Source of the DNA: Streptomyces lateritius
GTDB taxonomy: Bacteria > Actinomycetota > Actinomycetes > Streptomycetales > Streptomycetaceae
Length of the DNA stretch: 64,000 bases
NCBI RefSeq assembly: GCF_014649715.1
Contig: NZ_BMTO01000014.1
Span: 181,875-245,874, forward strand
Reading direction: 5' to 3'
Positions 16,779 through 25,689 of the stretch are shown one piece after another. Each line of letters opens with the position of its first letter. The first letter of the stretch is position 1. The notes below the pieces were generated by a model. The model made no database searches and was not told the DNA's origin. It was given only the letters and a program-made list of their open reading frames with translations. Made by a program: the position numbers and the translations under genes.

Positions 16779-17157
16779 GCTGATCACTCCTTGTGCGCGG
16801 CGGCTTCCTCAGCCGATGAAGTGATCTTCGTATGCTCTGGTGCGGACCGCCCTGGGGCGCCCCACCCACTTCGTCCAGGGGCACTCCTGAAGCCGGGCCG
16901 GGGGCTACCCCCCCCCGGCCCCAGGAATGTGGAGACCCGGCCACGCCTGATTCCACGGGCCACGCAACTTTGGACCTCGTCGGGCGTCTGTCGGAGTTCC
17001 GCTCCCAGGCGCCGTCCCCTGACGGAGGGGTTGTTGTTCGCCGCCACGGGCGGTGTACCTCCGGCTCCAAACAAATGTGTGCGGCCAACAGGTTGTGGTC
17101 CAGTCGGCGGGGCGGGCGGCGCCGAGCGGCCGGCGAAATGCCCGCGGAGGCGGCGGG
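16779..17157. other. Intergenic stretch upstream of the esterase gene
   Basis: Contains a GC-rich imperfect hairpin near 16892-16923 (GGGCCGGGGG against CCCCCGGCCC). No gene supported. Confidence 0.35.
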
Positions 17158-17307
17158 TCAATTCCGGCAGGTCGTTCCACCGGGAAGCTCACATGGAGCA
17201 CAGGGACCACAGAAGCTGCACTCGTCCGAACAGATCCGCGCGGACCCGTCAGGCGTCAGGGCCGCTGTCTCGCAACGCCCACACAGGTCTCGCATCCCCA
17301 GAGTCAT
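17158..17307 (-). CDS. DUF1272-type zinc-ribbon protein, shortened
   Basis: About 49 residues from ATG 17307 (or 17295). CGRCETAALTPDGSARICSD then ECSFCGPCAPC matches the paired cysteines of DUF1272. The family usually closes with a further C-x-N-C-G-G motif. Here CRN is followed at once by a stop, where a single TGC to TGA change would explain the loss of the last cysteine. Zinc binding may be impaired; possibly a recent pseudogene. Confidence 0.5.
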   Translation of the reverse strand: MTLGMRDLCGRCETAALTPDGSARICSDECSFCGPCAPCELPGGTTCRN

Positions 17308-17485
17308 GGTCGGCCAGCCTCCCCCCGTACGACGTCTGCGAACACCCCGTGGTCCGCACCCACACCGGGAGCCTCCACCATCGTGGCGGCGAAGGATCAA
17401 CAATCGGGCCAGTGCCCGACCACGCGGAAAGGGCGCTCGGCCGGGACTCGTACCGGCCGGGCACCCTGACACACTTCGCACCGTC

Positions 17486-17806
17486 TCACCTGACCAGGAA
17501 CTTCACCGAACCGAAGTGATCGGGGCCGCTCTGGCCCGATTCGTAGAAGGCCACGATCGCACCCTCGTGGCAGCCCGTACCCCGGTACAGAACGGCGAGG
17601 CGGTCGGTGTGGTTGGCCGGCCCGTGTGCTTCGGCCTGCGTGTTGTAGCAGCGACCGTCCTCGGGATCGGTGACCTGGAATCCCCCCCACCATCCGTCCA
17701 CGTAGTAGGCGAAACTTCCTCGTCCTGCCTGAGCGGGCGTCGCGATCGCGGTGCACAGGGCCGCCGCGGCGGCGGCGACAGCCAGCGCCTTTCGGAGGTT
17801 CTTCAT
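17486..17806 (-). CDS. Small secreted protein of unknown function
   Basis: 106 residues from ATG 17806 (GAGGGA ribosome site). The signal peptide MKNLRKALAVAAAAAALCTA ends near ATPAQAGRG. The mature domain is about 78 residues with two cysteines (GRCYNTQAEAH, GTGCHEGAIVAFYE) and aromatic strands (FAYYVDGWWGGFQV), and ends GSVKFLVR. Size, disulfide pair and a charged loop resemble small beta-gamma-crystallin-like or inhibitor-like secreted proteins, but no family can be assigned. The start resembles that of the 12754 gene in its signal peptide only. Confidence 0.75.
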   Translation of the reverse strand: MKNLRKALAVAAAAAALCTAIATPAQAGRGSFAYYVDGWWGGFQVTDPEDGRCYNTQAEAHGPANHTDRLAVLYRGTGCHEGAIVAFYESGQSGPDHFGSVKFLVR

Positions 17807-18687
17807 GCAAGTGCTCCCTCAGATGACGTCTTTGCGGGCGGCCAGTGTGTCTCGCCCGGATACGCCTGTGGGACGACCGTCACCCGAATGGCCGTCGAGG
17901 AAACGATCCCGCCTCACTCGCCGGAGCCATCCCGCCCGTAAAAGCCGCCCCGGCGACCGCCTTAAGGGCTGGAGTCCTGTGACAGGCGATCTTGGCCGAT
18001 TGCCAAGTGGCCGTGTCCGATGGCGCGTCTTGTCCCCGTCCGGCTGACGCCGCATCCCACGGGGCGGGGGTCTTCACGTCCGGTGACTCCGCGGCCGATG
18101 GAGGCGCATCGCCCCGACGGCCACGGAGGCCGGTGGGGAAGCCAACGCGCTACTGCCGCCTACTCCTGGTGCACTTCGGCGAGACCAGGCAGGTGGCGCA
18201 CAGTCGGAACCGGCGCTGATGGTGGCGGTCTGCACGAGTCCGCCGTCGGCGCTGCCTCTCCGATGCCGGCCGGCACCAAGACGGCTCGGCTCCCCCTCGT
18301 GTACGGGGAGCCGGGCCCCGGTGGCGGCGTCGGTCAGTCGGCCGTGGGCGTGGCGCTCGGGTCGTCCGCCGAGAGGTCCTGCGGATACCAGCGCAGCTCG
18401 ACCGTGGCCGTCGGAGGGCCGCACGTAGACGGAACAGACGTTTCCAGGAGCGGCCGGGGTGGCGGTGGCGAGCGGCACGCCGACGGCGGCGACGGGTGGC
18501 TACGTTGATCTCTAGGAACAGCGTTTCTTGATGGGTTCCGGAGTCAGTTGGTGATCATCCGTGCGGGAATGCCGAGCAGAAATGACGGCGTTGCCGTGGG
18601 GCGGCGAGAAAAAGGGGAAGGCGGAAGCCAACTGGCCGTTGGCAGGATGTCCCCGCTCAACATCCGATGGGAAAGGACTCGACAACC
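17807..18687. other. 880-base stretch without an intact gene
   Basis: Minus-strand fragments at about 18340-18500 read VPLATATPAAPGNVCSVYVR and, in another frame, VELRWYPQDLSADDPSATPT before a stop. These may be the relic of a small secreted protein gene. The rest shows only overlapping open frames typical of GC-rich DNA. Confidence 0.35.
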
Positions 18688-19095
18688 GTGGCTCGTGCCA
18701 TCACTTTGATCCGCTCCGCCTCCCTGTCCGACGCCGCCGAGTACGCCTACGCGGCCACGGCGCCCGCCGAGTCACGCCTGATCTTCCTCGCTGGGGCGTG
18801 TCCGCTGAACGATGACGGCTCCACAGCAGCGATCGGGGACTACGCGGGCCAGGCAGCGAAAGCCATGGATAACATGCAGGCCGCTCTCTCTGCCGCAGGT
18901 GCGTCACTGCAGGACGTCATCAGTACCCGGGTTCTCGTCGCATCGGCCCGGCGGGAGGACCTGGTGGCTGCCTGGCAGGTTGTCCGGGACTCGTTCGCTG
19001 ACCATGACGTCCCCAGCACCTTGATGGGCGTCACCGTGCTCGGCTACAAGGACCAACTCGTCGAGATCGAGGCCGTCGCCGCCGTGCTCGATTGA
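18688..19095 (+). CDS. RidA-family (YjgF/UK114) protein
   Basis: 135 residues if GTG 18688 is used, the usual family length. An in-frame ATG at 18667 would add seven residues but overlaps the GGAAAGGA ribosome site. Family motifs: ESRLIFLAGACPLNDDG, AGQAAKAMDNMQAALSAAGA, ISTRVLVASARREDLVAAW and a late VEIEAVAAVLD. RidA proteins deaminate reactive enamines and imines. The conserved late Arg of the active site (S/T-R-x-x-V context) is not obvious here (DVPSTLMGVTVLGYKDQ), so it may belong to a non-RidA subgroup. Confidence 0.85.
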   Translation: MARAITLIRSASLSDAAEYAYAATAPAESRLIFLAGACPLNDDGSTAAIGDYAGQAAKAMDNMQAALSAAGASLQDVISTRVLVASARREDLVAAWQVVRDSFADHDVPSTLMGVTVLGYKDQLVEIEAVAAVLD

Positions 19096-19124
19096 GACAT
19101 CTTCCAAGGACACCGCAAACGCGG

Positions 19125-19158
19125 GATGGCCAGCCGTCCGCCAGGACGGCTGGCCATC
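19125..19158. terminator. Strong 15-bp hairpin terminator
   Basis: GATGGCCAGCCGTCC pairs perfectly with GGACGGCTGGCCATC around GCCA, 30 bases after the RidA stop. It could serve the convergent remnant too. Confidence 0.8.
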
Positions 19159-19224
19159 GAGGATCGTAGGCTGCGGTCAGCCGGCCTTTGCAGGATCCTC
19201 GGGCTCGGGTGCTGGCGTGCCGGT

Positions 19225-19575
19225 GCCGGAGTCGCCGATCAGGCAGAGCCGCTGGCTCTTCTTGATCCATTCACAGCTGGCGAGTGTGTGGATGGTCGCC
19301 GCGTCGATGTTGGGGTTGGCGTCGAAGTCGAAGGCCCGCAAGGATTTCTCTCGCGGGAAGCCGGCCGCCTTGATCCGTCGTTCCGAGCGGCGGCGGGACC
19401 GGTCGTCGCACTCGGTCATCAGTAGTTCGGCAAGGAAGCCGCGGTAGGTCGTCTGGTCCTTCATCGCCCGGTCGGCGATGTCGGAGAACTCGTTGCGGAT
19501 CGAGGGAAGTCGCAGCATTCGGCAGGCGGCGTCGGCGGCCTGCTCGGTCAAGCCTCGCTGGCGGGGCAGGGTCAC
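19225..19575 (-). pseudogene. IS21-family IstB N-terminal fragment (second type)
   Basis: ATG 19575 starts a helper ATPase: LTEQAADAACRMLRLPSIR, FSDIADRAMKDQTTYRGFLA, LLMTECDDRSRRRSERRIKA, FDFDANPNIDAATIHTLAS and CLIGDSGTG. It is lost within the Walker A loop. Just upstream, the tail YDQLLRRRRISGGDHREGEA overlaps its start, as an istA end would. It belongs to a different IS21 subgroup from the copy at 345-684, yet breaks at the same motif. Confidence 0.75.
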
Positions 19576-19681
19576 TGTGCTTCTCCCTCACGGTGGTCAC
19601 CGCCGCTGATTCGGCGGCGTCGGAGCAATTGGTCATAGGGGGTCACCGACGGCAGCGGCCAAGTTGTATTGACCCGCAGGG

Positions 19682-19891
19682 TTGTTTACGCGGCTGGACT
19701 TCCTGCCCTACCGCGAGGGCAAGCCGCTGCCCGGCGGGTTCAAGCTCGGCATCAACCCCGGCCTGGTCAAGCACGAAGGCACCCAGAGCGTCCTGTGGGG
19801 CGAAGAGGTCCGCGAGCGGTTCAACGCCCCGGAGCTCAACCTCGCCCGATACATCAAGGACGGCACCGTCACCGACGCCGACAACGGATAG
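19682..19891 (+). pseudogene. tap: C-terminal remnant of telomere-associated protein Tap
   Basis: Reads LDFLPYREGKPLPGGFKLG, then INPGLVKHEGTQSVLW and LARYIKDGTVTDADNG before its stop. The L-D-F-L-P-Y, L-P-G-G-F and G-L-V-K-H-E-G-T-Q blocks match, from memory of the family, the closing segment of Streptomyces Tap, which helps load the terminal protein at linear replicon ends. Everything upstream was lost where IS21 sequence begins (about 19660). It precedes tpg by 15 bases, keeping the usual operon order. Confidence 0.8.
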
Positions 19892-19906
19892 TAGGAGAAG
19901 TCGACG

Positions 19907-20460
19907 ATGAGCCTGTTCGGGGACGGTCTCGAAGCCGCGGTGCAAAAGACGTTCACCCGCCCGGCACCCCAGAGCGCCGGCGCGCAGATGCGCTACCTGG
20001 TCAACCAGCTCAAGGGCACAAAGACGGTCGTCCAGATGATGCGGATCTCCCAGCGCACCGTCGAACGGTACGGGAAGGACCAGATCAAGAAGCCCCGCCC
20101 GGACCTCGCGGCCCGGATAGAGCGCGAGTGAAGACGCGGTGGCAGCCGCAGATCCGCGCGAAGGCCCGGCAGCAGGCCGCCACCACCGGCGGCATCGTCA
20201 TCGACACCCGCGCCCGCATGGGCTGCACCGCGCCGATCGGCTCGACCGGCCAGGACCGCATCCGTCACCTCACCGTCGCCCTGCCCCGCAGTGCGCCGCC
20301 CGCCTCTTCGACGCCCAAGAGGCCGGCGCCACCGATCAGCAGCTCCAGGAAATCGCCACCGAAGGACTCAAGGAGGCGTACTTTCAAGACGGCGGCCGCC
20401 GCGCCGGCTCCCTGGAGGAAGTCCGGTTCACGGACATCGAACACCTGGAATTGACCTGTA
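19907..20460 (+). pseudogene. tpg: Telomere terminal protein Tpg, frameshifted
   Basis: From ATG 19907 the product reads MSLFGDGLEAAVQKTFTRPA, SAGAQMRYLVNQLKGTK, ISQRTVERYGKDQIKKPRPD then stops at 20131 (RERE-TGA) where one G is missing relative to the family. The next frame continues KTRWQPQIRAKARQQAATTG and GIVIDTRARMG. A second one-base loss near 20287 leads to QCAARLFDAQEAGATDQQLQ and VRFTDIEHLEL. Together these cover a complete Tpg of about 185 residues. Tpg caps and primes linear Streptomyces telomeres; this copy cannot. Confidence 0.88.
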
Positions 20461-20877
20461 GCAGCCGTCCCCGAACAGCCTCGAGCCCGGACCGATTGGT
20501 CCGGACGCGCTCGCGTATCCGCGGGGGATGTTCATACACCCGATGCCCTGCCCAACGACGCCGCTGCGCCCCGGTCATCCCGCGGTGAAGGCCAGGCGCT
20601 CGGTCTGACGCTCCTCCGGAGCCGCTACTTGGCGGTCCAGAGGCCCAGGGTGTTGGGACCGGCTTCCTCGGCCGCCCGGCGCAGCGCACTCGGATCGGCG
20701 GCTTCGCCTCTATGAGGGTGTCGGCATCTGCGTAGGCGGGCGACGTCCCGTTCTGTGACCTGGCCTGATTCCCACTTCCATGATCACCCCGAGTGGTGGT
20801 GTGCTGACCGGTTGTCAGGGGCCCCTGTCACCATGGTCGGTTGCGCAGGGAAGTCCGCCTTTGAGGGGGAGGTATGG
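20461..20877. other. Stretch with a short C-terminal remnant
   Basis: On the minus strand, about 20627-20705 reads ALRRAAEEAGPNTLGLWTAK before a stop, probably the end of a lost gene. No other coding support. Confidence 0.3.
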
Positions 20878-21150
20878 ATGGTCTGGGTACGGCCGTACAC
20901 GCGGCGGGACGGCACGGAGGTCCGAGGGCACACGCGATGGGCGCCGGGGGCGCGACGAGAAACGATGATCTTCGCGGTGATCGCGTTAGCCGTGGTCGCG
21001 TTAGGCAACGGGAACATCTCCACCACCACGAAGCCGACGACTGTCCGACCGCAGCCGACAGTGAGCTATCCGATCACCTTCGACACCGTCCCGGCACGGG
21101 CGCCTGAGCCGCAGCCCACGGTGTCCTACCCGATCCCGTGGGAACGATGA
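20878..21150 (+). CDS. Small membrane protein next to an Mrr-type nuclease
   Basis: 90 residues from ATG 20878 with a strong GAGGGGGAGG ribosome site. A basic N-terminus (MVWVRPYTRRDGTEVRGHTR) precedes one membrane segment (MIFAVIALAVVALG) and a proline-rich tail with two copies of PQPTVSYPI. Streptomyces proteins beginning V-W-V-R-P-Y-x-R-R-D-G-T often precede a restriction-endonuclease-like gene, as here; the stop overlaps an ATG of the next gene region. Function unknown. Confidence 0.7.
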   Translation: MVWVRPYTRRDGTEVRGHTRWAPGARRETMIFAVIALAVVALGNGNISTTTKPTTVRPQPTVSYPITFDTVPARAPEPQPTVSYPIPWER

Positions 21151-21259
21151 CCCGCCGAAGGCCGCGACCAGGCGGCGTACCCGGCGACCGAGCAGGAGGC
21201 AGCGGCGGAGGGACACGCAGCTGCTCGCCCTCGCGACCGCGGCCGGTGTCAGCCTCGCG

Positions 21260-21841
21260 ATGACGGTGGTGAACTGGCTCCTTGCCCACGGGTGGGTCCT
21301 CATCGTCGGTCTGGTGCTGGCCCTACTGGCGGGTGCCGGCTGGCTTTACCACCGGCAGCAGCGCGCCCAGCGGGAGGCGGTGCGGGCCCAAGGCCTGCGC
21401 TACGGACTGCCACAGCTGGACGCGCTGCATCACTCACAGTTCGAGGACGCGGTACGCGACCTGATGCGGCGCGACGGCTGCCAGGATGCCCAGCGCGTCG
21501 GCGGGCGCGGCGACCTGGGCGCGGACGTGAAGGCGACTGACCCCTACGGCCGGCGATGGGTGATCCAGTGCAAGCACCGCCGCAACGGAGCCCGGGGCTC
21601 GGCGGTCGGCACGCCCGATCTGCAAGTACTCAACGGAACGGCCCGGCAGGTGCACGGGGCGGATATCGCGGTGATCGTCACGAACGGGCGGGTGACCGGG
21701 CCTGCGGTGGCATTCGCCAAACAGCAGCGGTTGCATCTTGTGGACCGGGAGGCCCTGGCAATGTGGGCGTCGGGCTCCCGGCCATTGTGGGAGCTGCTAC
21801 GGGCGGTACCACCCCCACGCCGGCCCACGCCTTCGAGCTGA
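21260..21841 (+). CDS. Membrane-anchored Mrr-type restriction-endonuclease-like protein
   Basis: 193 residues from ATG 21260. One transmembrane helix (GWVLIVGLVLALLAGAGWLY) precedes the PD-(D/E)XK fold: LHHSQFEDAVRDLMRRDGC, GGRGDLGADVKATDP (catalytic Asp) and RRWVIQCKHR (Q-x-K). It ends AFAKQQRLHLVDREALAMW. The upstream frame (RRRTRRPSRRQRRRDTQLLA) is coding-like and would join ATG 21147 after a one-base shift, so the true protein may have been longer. Such proteins are thought to cleave foreign or modified DNA. Confidence 0.8.
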   Translation: MTVVNWLLAHGWVLIVGLVLALLAGAGWLYHRQQRAQREAVRAQGLRYGLPQLDALHHSQFEDAVRDLMRRDGCQDAQRVGGRGDLGADVKATDPYGRRWVIQCKHRRNGARGSAVGTPDLQVLNGTARQVHGADIAVIVTNGRVTGPAVAFAKQQRLHLVDREALAMWASGSRPLWELLRAVPPPRRPTPSS

Positions 21842-22235
21842 TCACCGGCTAGGCAGCGCGCCACGTTCTCCGCCTACAACATCGGCGACCCGGTGGTCCA
21901 GCGTGTACCTGGCTGCCTCGTCAGCTCGCCCGTGCCCCCGATCCGCCGAGGGCACCGACGTGCCCGCCCCGTGTGCCTCCCGGCCCACTGGGCTACTGCT
22001 CACGAGCCAGTCGGCGCCCAGCTAGGAGCCGGTCGTGGGCAGACCCGAGTGATCGACCCCGCCTGGCGGGCCGGCGGTCGACGTCATAGACCTGAGGGAT
22101 GCTGACGCATCCGGTCGAGCCGATGCTGGCCCAGGCCCGCGAGAGGGTCCCCTGCCCGGGTTCGCTGCCTGGCGGGTTGCCTGATGCGGAACTGGCTTGC
22201 TCCTTGCGGGCATCCCGCAGGGTGCCGCGGGGGCC
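21842..22235. other. Stretch without a supported gene
   Basis: A plus-strand piece near 21865 (ATFSAYNIGDPVVQRV) looks coding but is isolated. Nothing else is recognised. Confidence 0.3.
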
Positions 22236-23147
22236 TCAGATGGAGAGCCTGCCGGGGAACGCGCCGTGGCCGACTCCCGGCGCCGTGACGGCCAGCCAGC
22301 CGTGGCCGCGGACCTCGGTGTCCGGTCCGACCGCGTCGGGGTCGACGGAGAGGTACGCGCAGGCCGTCCGGGCTTCCATAGTGCCCGCATGGGACGGGCT
22401 CTCGTCGGGGTCGAAGTACGGGCCGTCCGCCTCGAGGGTCTCCCAAGGCAGCGGGTCGCCCTCCCATTCGGGCTCGCCTTCGGCTGCGTACTGACGGATC
22501 ACCCGGCCGTTCTCGGCGACGATCCACACGTCGGAGCCGCCGGCGTCGTCCAGGAAGAAGAACTGGGCGTGGCCGCAGTGGACGCTGAGGCGTTCGACCG
22601 TCTTGATCATGCCGTCCCAGAGGTCGCCGACGAGGAGGTCGAAGGGACCGAAGATCAGTCGCCAGCCGTTCAGTTCGGGGGTGACGAAGGCCCGCCCCAC
22701 GGTGAGGTCGGCGCCGTCAGGGCCGGGTACGTCGATCTCCCGTCCCTCGGACGCTTGGACGCCGGCGGCGACCGTGACGGGCCGCCGGTCGTGCAGGCCG
22801 AGAGCCTCGAAGACCCCCTCGTACGACGCGCCGGGCACGGCCATCCACCAACCGCTGAGGGTCGACGACGGGAGCATGGGGCTCTCGTCCGAGATCTTCA
22901 CCCGTATCAGCCGTTCGATGGCCGCCCGGTCGCGGTCGTCGAGCGCGTCGACGCCCCCGCCCTCCACCAGCGCGGCCATCGCGCCCCGCCGGACCCTCGG
23001 GGACACGGCCGGGTCACGGCGCAGTGAGCGCAGCCGTGGCCGGAACGAGTCGTGCAGCAGGCGGGCATAGTCGCGAGCTTTGTAGGGAACGAAGTGGCCG
23101 CTGGCGAACTTGTCCACCAAGGCCCGCAGCCCGCTCTCGGACTCCAC
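22236..23147 (-). CDS. Hypothetical protein
   Basis: 303 residues from GTG 23147. No recognised family. The N-terminal third is helical (FVPYKARDYARLLHDSFRPR, ERLIRVKISDESPML). The rest alternates short strands (WRLIFGPFDLLVGDLWDGMI, CGHAQFFFLDDAGGSDVWIV) and ends with a small domain rich in Gly and Pro. There is no signal peptide or membrane segment, so it is probably cytoplasmic. Codon composition is normal for the window and the length is intact. Neighbours do not suggest a role. Confidence 0.65.
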   Translation of the reverse strand: MESESGLRALVDKFASGHFVPYKARDYARLLHDSFRPRLRSLRRDPAVSPRVRRGAMAALVEGGGVDALDDRDRAAIERLIRVKISDESPMLPSSTLSGWWMAVPGASYEGVFEALGLHDRRPVTVAAGVQASEGREIDVPGPDGADLTVGRAFVTPELNGWRLIFGPFDLLVGDLWDGMIKTVERLSVHCGHAQFFFLDDAGGSDVWIVAENGRVIRQYAAEGEPEWEGDPLPWETLEADGPYFDPDESPSHAGTMEARTACAYLSVDPDAVGPDTEVRGHGWLAVTAPGVGHGAFPGRLSI

Positions 23148-23812
23148 CCTCAGCCTGAGAAGCCCCTGGAACCGTCGTCGGACGCCCCGTGGTTCGGATC
23201 GGCCGCCAGGGCCACCGCAGTGCCTTCGCCTCCAGTCCGTAGCGGCTTGCGATGCGGCAGATCAGTGACGAAGCCGTTTCTCCCTGTAGGGGAGCGGTCC
23301 GAGGATGCCGAGATGATGGATCACTCCACCACAGTGCCGTGTTGACCTGCTCGGGCGGGCACTTTCGCAGCGGATACCCAGCAGGTCTAACAGACCGGGC
23401 GAGGTAGGTTGACCGGGGACTGGGAATCCACGAGACAGTCAGCCAGGCCGTTCAGCCGCCGACCGTGCAGCCCGCGCCGTCGTCCAGCCGATTGCCTAGG
23501 ACGTCCCGTACGCGGAGCGGATCGCGCTGGCGCCGGCCATGCTCGACCTGGAGAGCCGGACGGCCGGGGCCGGTGCTCCGGCTCCCTGGGCGCTGCCCTC
23601 ACCACCGGTTGCGTCGCCGTCCCCCATACCCGCGCCGCCTACGCCGACGGCCAAGCCCGCCGGGATCGCTCCCGCCGACGACCGTCCGCGCTCCCCAGCG
23701 AGCCCGCTCTCACCCAGGCGCCGCCCGCCAGCAACTCGCCGCCGACAACGACGACGCGACGGCCGTCTCGTACCGCTGCGGCACACCCACCCGCCGCTCC
23801 CGTCGGCCGGGT
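23148..23812. other. Stretch without a supported gene
   Basis: Plus-strand fragments near 23505-23600 (YAERIALAPAMLDLESR) and 23735-23790 (QQLAADNDDATAVSYRCG) look coding but are in different frames and have no start. They are probably a decayed gene of unknown type. Confidence 0.35.
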
Positions 23813-24979
23813 TCAGTGCTCGCGGGAGGGGTCGAAGGAGTGCACCGGAACCCCGGGCGCGAGCTCCCCGTGCTCGAGCTGCAGGCTGAAGTCCTCGGCC
23901 AGTTGGGAGATCGCCGTCCGGCCCTCCGTCAGCAGCAGCCACTGCGGCGGCAGTCGGACGTCGCCCACCGCGGCGCCCAGCAGGTTCCCGCAGATCGAGC
24001 CGGTGGAGTCGCTGTCCCCGGAGTGGTTGACCGAGAGCAGCAGGGCGTCCGCCACCGAGGCGGTCGGGGCGAGAAAGCAGTGGACGGCGATGGCCAACGC
24101 CTCCTCGGCGACCCAGCCGGCGCCCAGGGTCTCCACCCGTTCGGCGCTCGGCGCGCAGGGCTCGTCCGCCAGGTCCACGGCGGCCCGCAGCGCGGCCGTG
24201 GTCTCCTCGTGCCCGGTATGCCGGCGCAGCAGCTCCAGCGCCCGCAGCACCGCGCCCGTCCTGGACTCGCCCCGGAGCAGGTACGCCACGATCGCCGCGA
24301 ACGCGCCGGAGGAGAGGGCGGCGGTCGGGTGGCCGTGCGTGATCCGGGACGCGGCGGCCGCCAGCGCGAACGCCCTGGACGGGCTCCCCCCGGTCAGCCC
24401 GAACGGCGCGGACCGCATCACCGTGCCGCACCCCTTGGACTGCGGGTTTACCGGCCCGGGCTCCCCCGGCGGGGCGCAGGGGTCGGGTACGTGCCCGGCC
24501 GCGACCCCGGTCAGGCAGGCGTTGCCGGGCGCGCGGCGGGCGTACAGCCAGGGCAGAGTGCGCAGCCAGCCGGTACGGACCGAGTCGCCGCTGGCGCGCG
24601 CGGGCGGGGACGGGTAGTTCTGGGTGTCGAGCCAGCGCCGGTACGCCTGCTGGACGCAGCCGACCTCCGCTCCACCGATGCCCTTGGCGAAGGCCCGCGC
24701 GTGCGCCCTCATCAGGCCCTCGGCCGTGAACAGCGTCATCTGCGTGTCGTCGGTGACACGGCCGGTCACGCCTTCCTCGTCCGGCACCATGCCGGTGACG
24801 CCGAGGTCGCCGTAGGTGCGCCGGATCGCGGCCAGGGAGAGAAACTCGATCGGGTTGCCGAGCGCGTCGCCGATCGCACCGCCCAGCAGGCAGCCGCGGA
24901 TTCGGGAACGGCGTACCGCGATGTCCTGCCAGCCGGCTCCCTGCGTGTCCGCGTCCCGGCCGTTCATATGCGCCCCCAT
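23813..24979 (-). CDS. ADP-ribosylglycohydrolase family protein
   Basis: 388 residues from ATG 24979 (24967 also possible). The DraG/ARH fold is clear: SRIRGCLLGGAIGDALGNPI at the start, VTDDTQMTLFTAEGL (metal-binding T-D-D-T), CGTVMRSAPFGL, a central A-S-R-I-T-H-G-H-P block and SVNHSGDSDSTGSICGNLLG (second metal site D-S-D-S/T-G). These enzymes remove ADP-ribose from proteins or nucleic acids using two Mg ions. All metal ligands appear present, so the protein should be active. No ADP-ribosyltransferase partner is seen nearby. Confidence 0.9.
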   Translation of the reverse strand: MGAHMNGRDADTQGAGWQDIAVRRSRIRGCLLGGAIGDALGNPIEFLSLAAIRRTYGDLGVTGMVPDEEGVTGRVTDDTQMTLFTAEGLMRAHARAFAKGIGGAEVGCVQQAYRRWLDTQNYPSPPARASGDSVRTGWLRTLPWLYARRAPGNACLTGVAAGHVPDPCAPPGEPGPVNPQSKGCGTVMRSAPFGLTGGSPSRAFALAAAASRITHGHPTAALSSGAFAAIVAYLLRGESRTGAVLRALELLRRHTGHEETTAALRAAVDLADEPCAPSAERVETLGAGWVAEEALAIAVHCFLAPTASVADALLLSVNHSGDSDSTGSICGNLLGAAVGDVRLPPQWLLLTEGRTAISQLAEDFSLQLEHGELAPGVPVHSFDPSREH

Positions 24980-25070
24980 ATCGATGTCCGTCCAGCCCCT
25001 GTCGATCCGTCCCGGTGAACGGCGGCGGTGCGGGTGGGCCGAGGTGGCCTCGCGAGGAGATGCGACCGTC

Positions 25071-25425
25071 ATGCGAACCGGGATTGAGCCGCTGACCGCA
25101 CGCAGTCCCCTGCGGATGCGGTTCTGGCTGAGTCTATGGGGTCTGATCTGGGCCGGTCTCGGCACGGCCCTGTTCGCGGTGGCCGGCCGCCGGGGCTGGG
25201 CGACGGCCTGCGGGGTGCTGTTCTTGGTGGCCGCCCAGCATGGCGATGGTTCTGCGCAATCTGCGATCCACGGGCGGTGGCCTCGCATTGGACTCGACGG
25301 CCGGTGGCCGGGACACTCGCGGGCAACGGCCGTGCCCGACCGTCAGCGGCGATATGGACCGCGACGCGGCCGACCACATCCACCACCTAGCAAGGACTTG
25401 TCCAGCCGATCACGCTGCTCGCTAA
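25071..25425 (+). pseudogene. DUF6343 membrane protein, frameshifted
   Basis: ATG 25071 begins MRTGIEPLTARSPLRMRFWL and SLWGLIWAGLGTALFAVAGR, then ATACGVLFLVAA. These are the two helices of the Streptomyces DUF6343 family. An extra C near 25236 diverts the frame. The other frame continues with MAMVLRNLRSTGGGLALDST, the expected cytoplasmic tail. Natural length is about 80 residues, and the tail here is longer. Confidence 0.6.
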
Positions 25426-25449
25426 GGCGGCGCCGATGGAGTGGGCCTG

Positions 25450-25678
25450 ATGAGTGCGGTGGAGTTCAGTCGGGCGGAAGCGGTTGCGCTCGTGCAGCGG
25501 ATCATGGAGGCGGACGGCGCCTCCGAAGACGAGGTGGACGACTGGCTGGACAGGCTCGACCGAGCTCTGTCCTGCCCGTCCGGTTACGTCAGTGGCCTGG
25601 TTCTGGCCTCCGGAGCGGGAGTTGTCGGCCGAGGAAGTGGTCGACCAGGCTTTGGCGTATGGGCCGATTGCCTTGTGA
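25450..25678 (+). pseudogene. Colicin/pyocin-type immunity protein, frameshifted
   Basis: MSAVEFSRAEAVALVQRIME, then DEVDDWLDRLDRALSCPSGY, matches the helical half of small bacteriocin immunity proteins (E-immunity family). A one-base loss near 25607 separates the second half, FWPPERELSAEEVVDQALAY then GPIAL. The W-P and A-E-E-V blocks are family hallmarks. Joined it would be about 76 residues. No nuclease toxin gene lies beside it. Confidence 0.65.
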
Positions 25679-25689
25679 CGCCGGTACGG

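Noticed and set aside
15195..17519. A 774-codon open frame on the plus strand
   Set aside because: It runs antisense to the erythromycin-esterase-like gene, which has all family motifs, a signal peptide and a ribosome site. Long opposite-strand frames are expected at this GC content.
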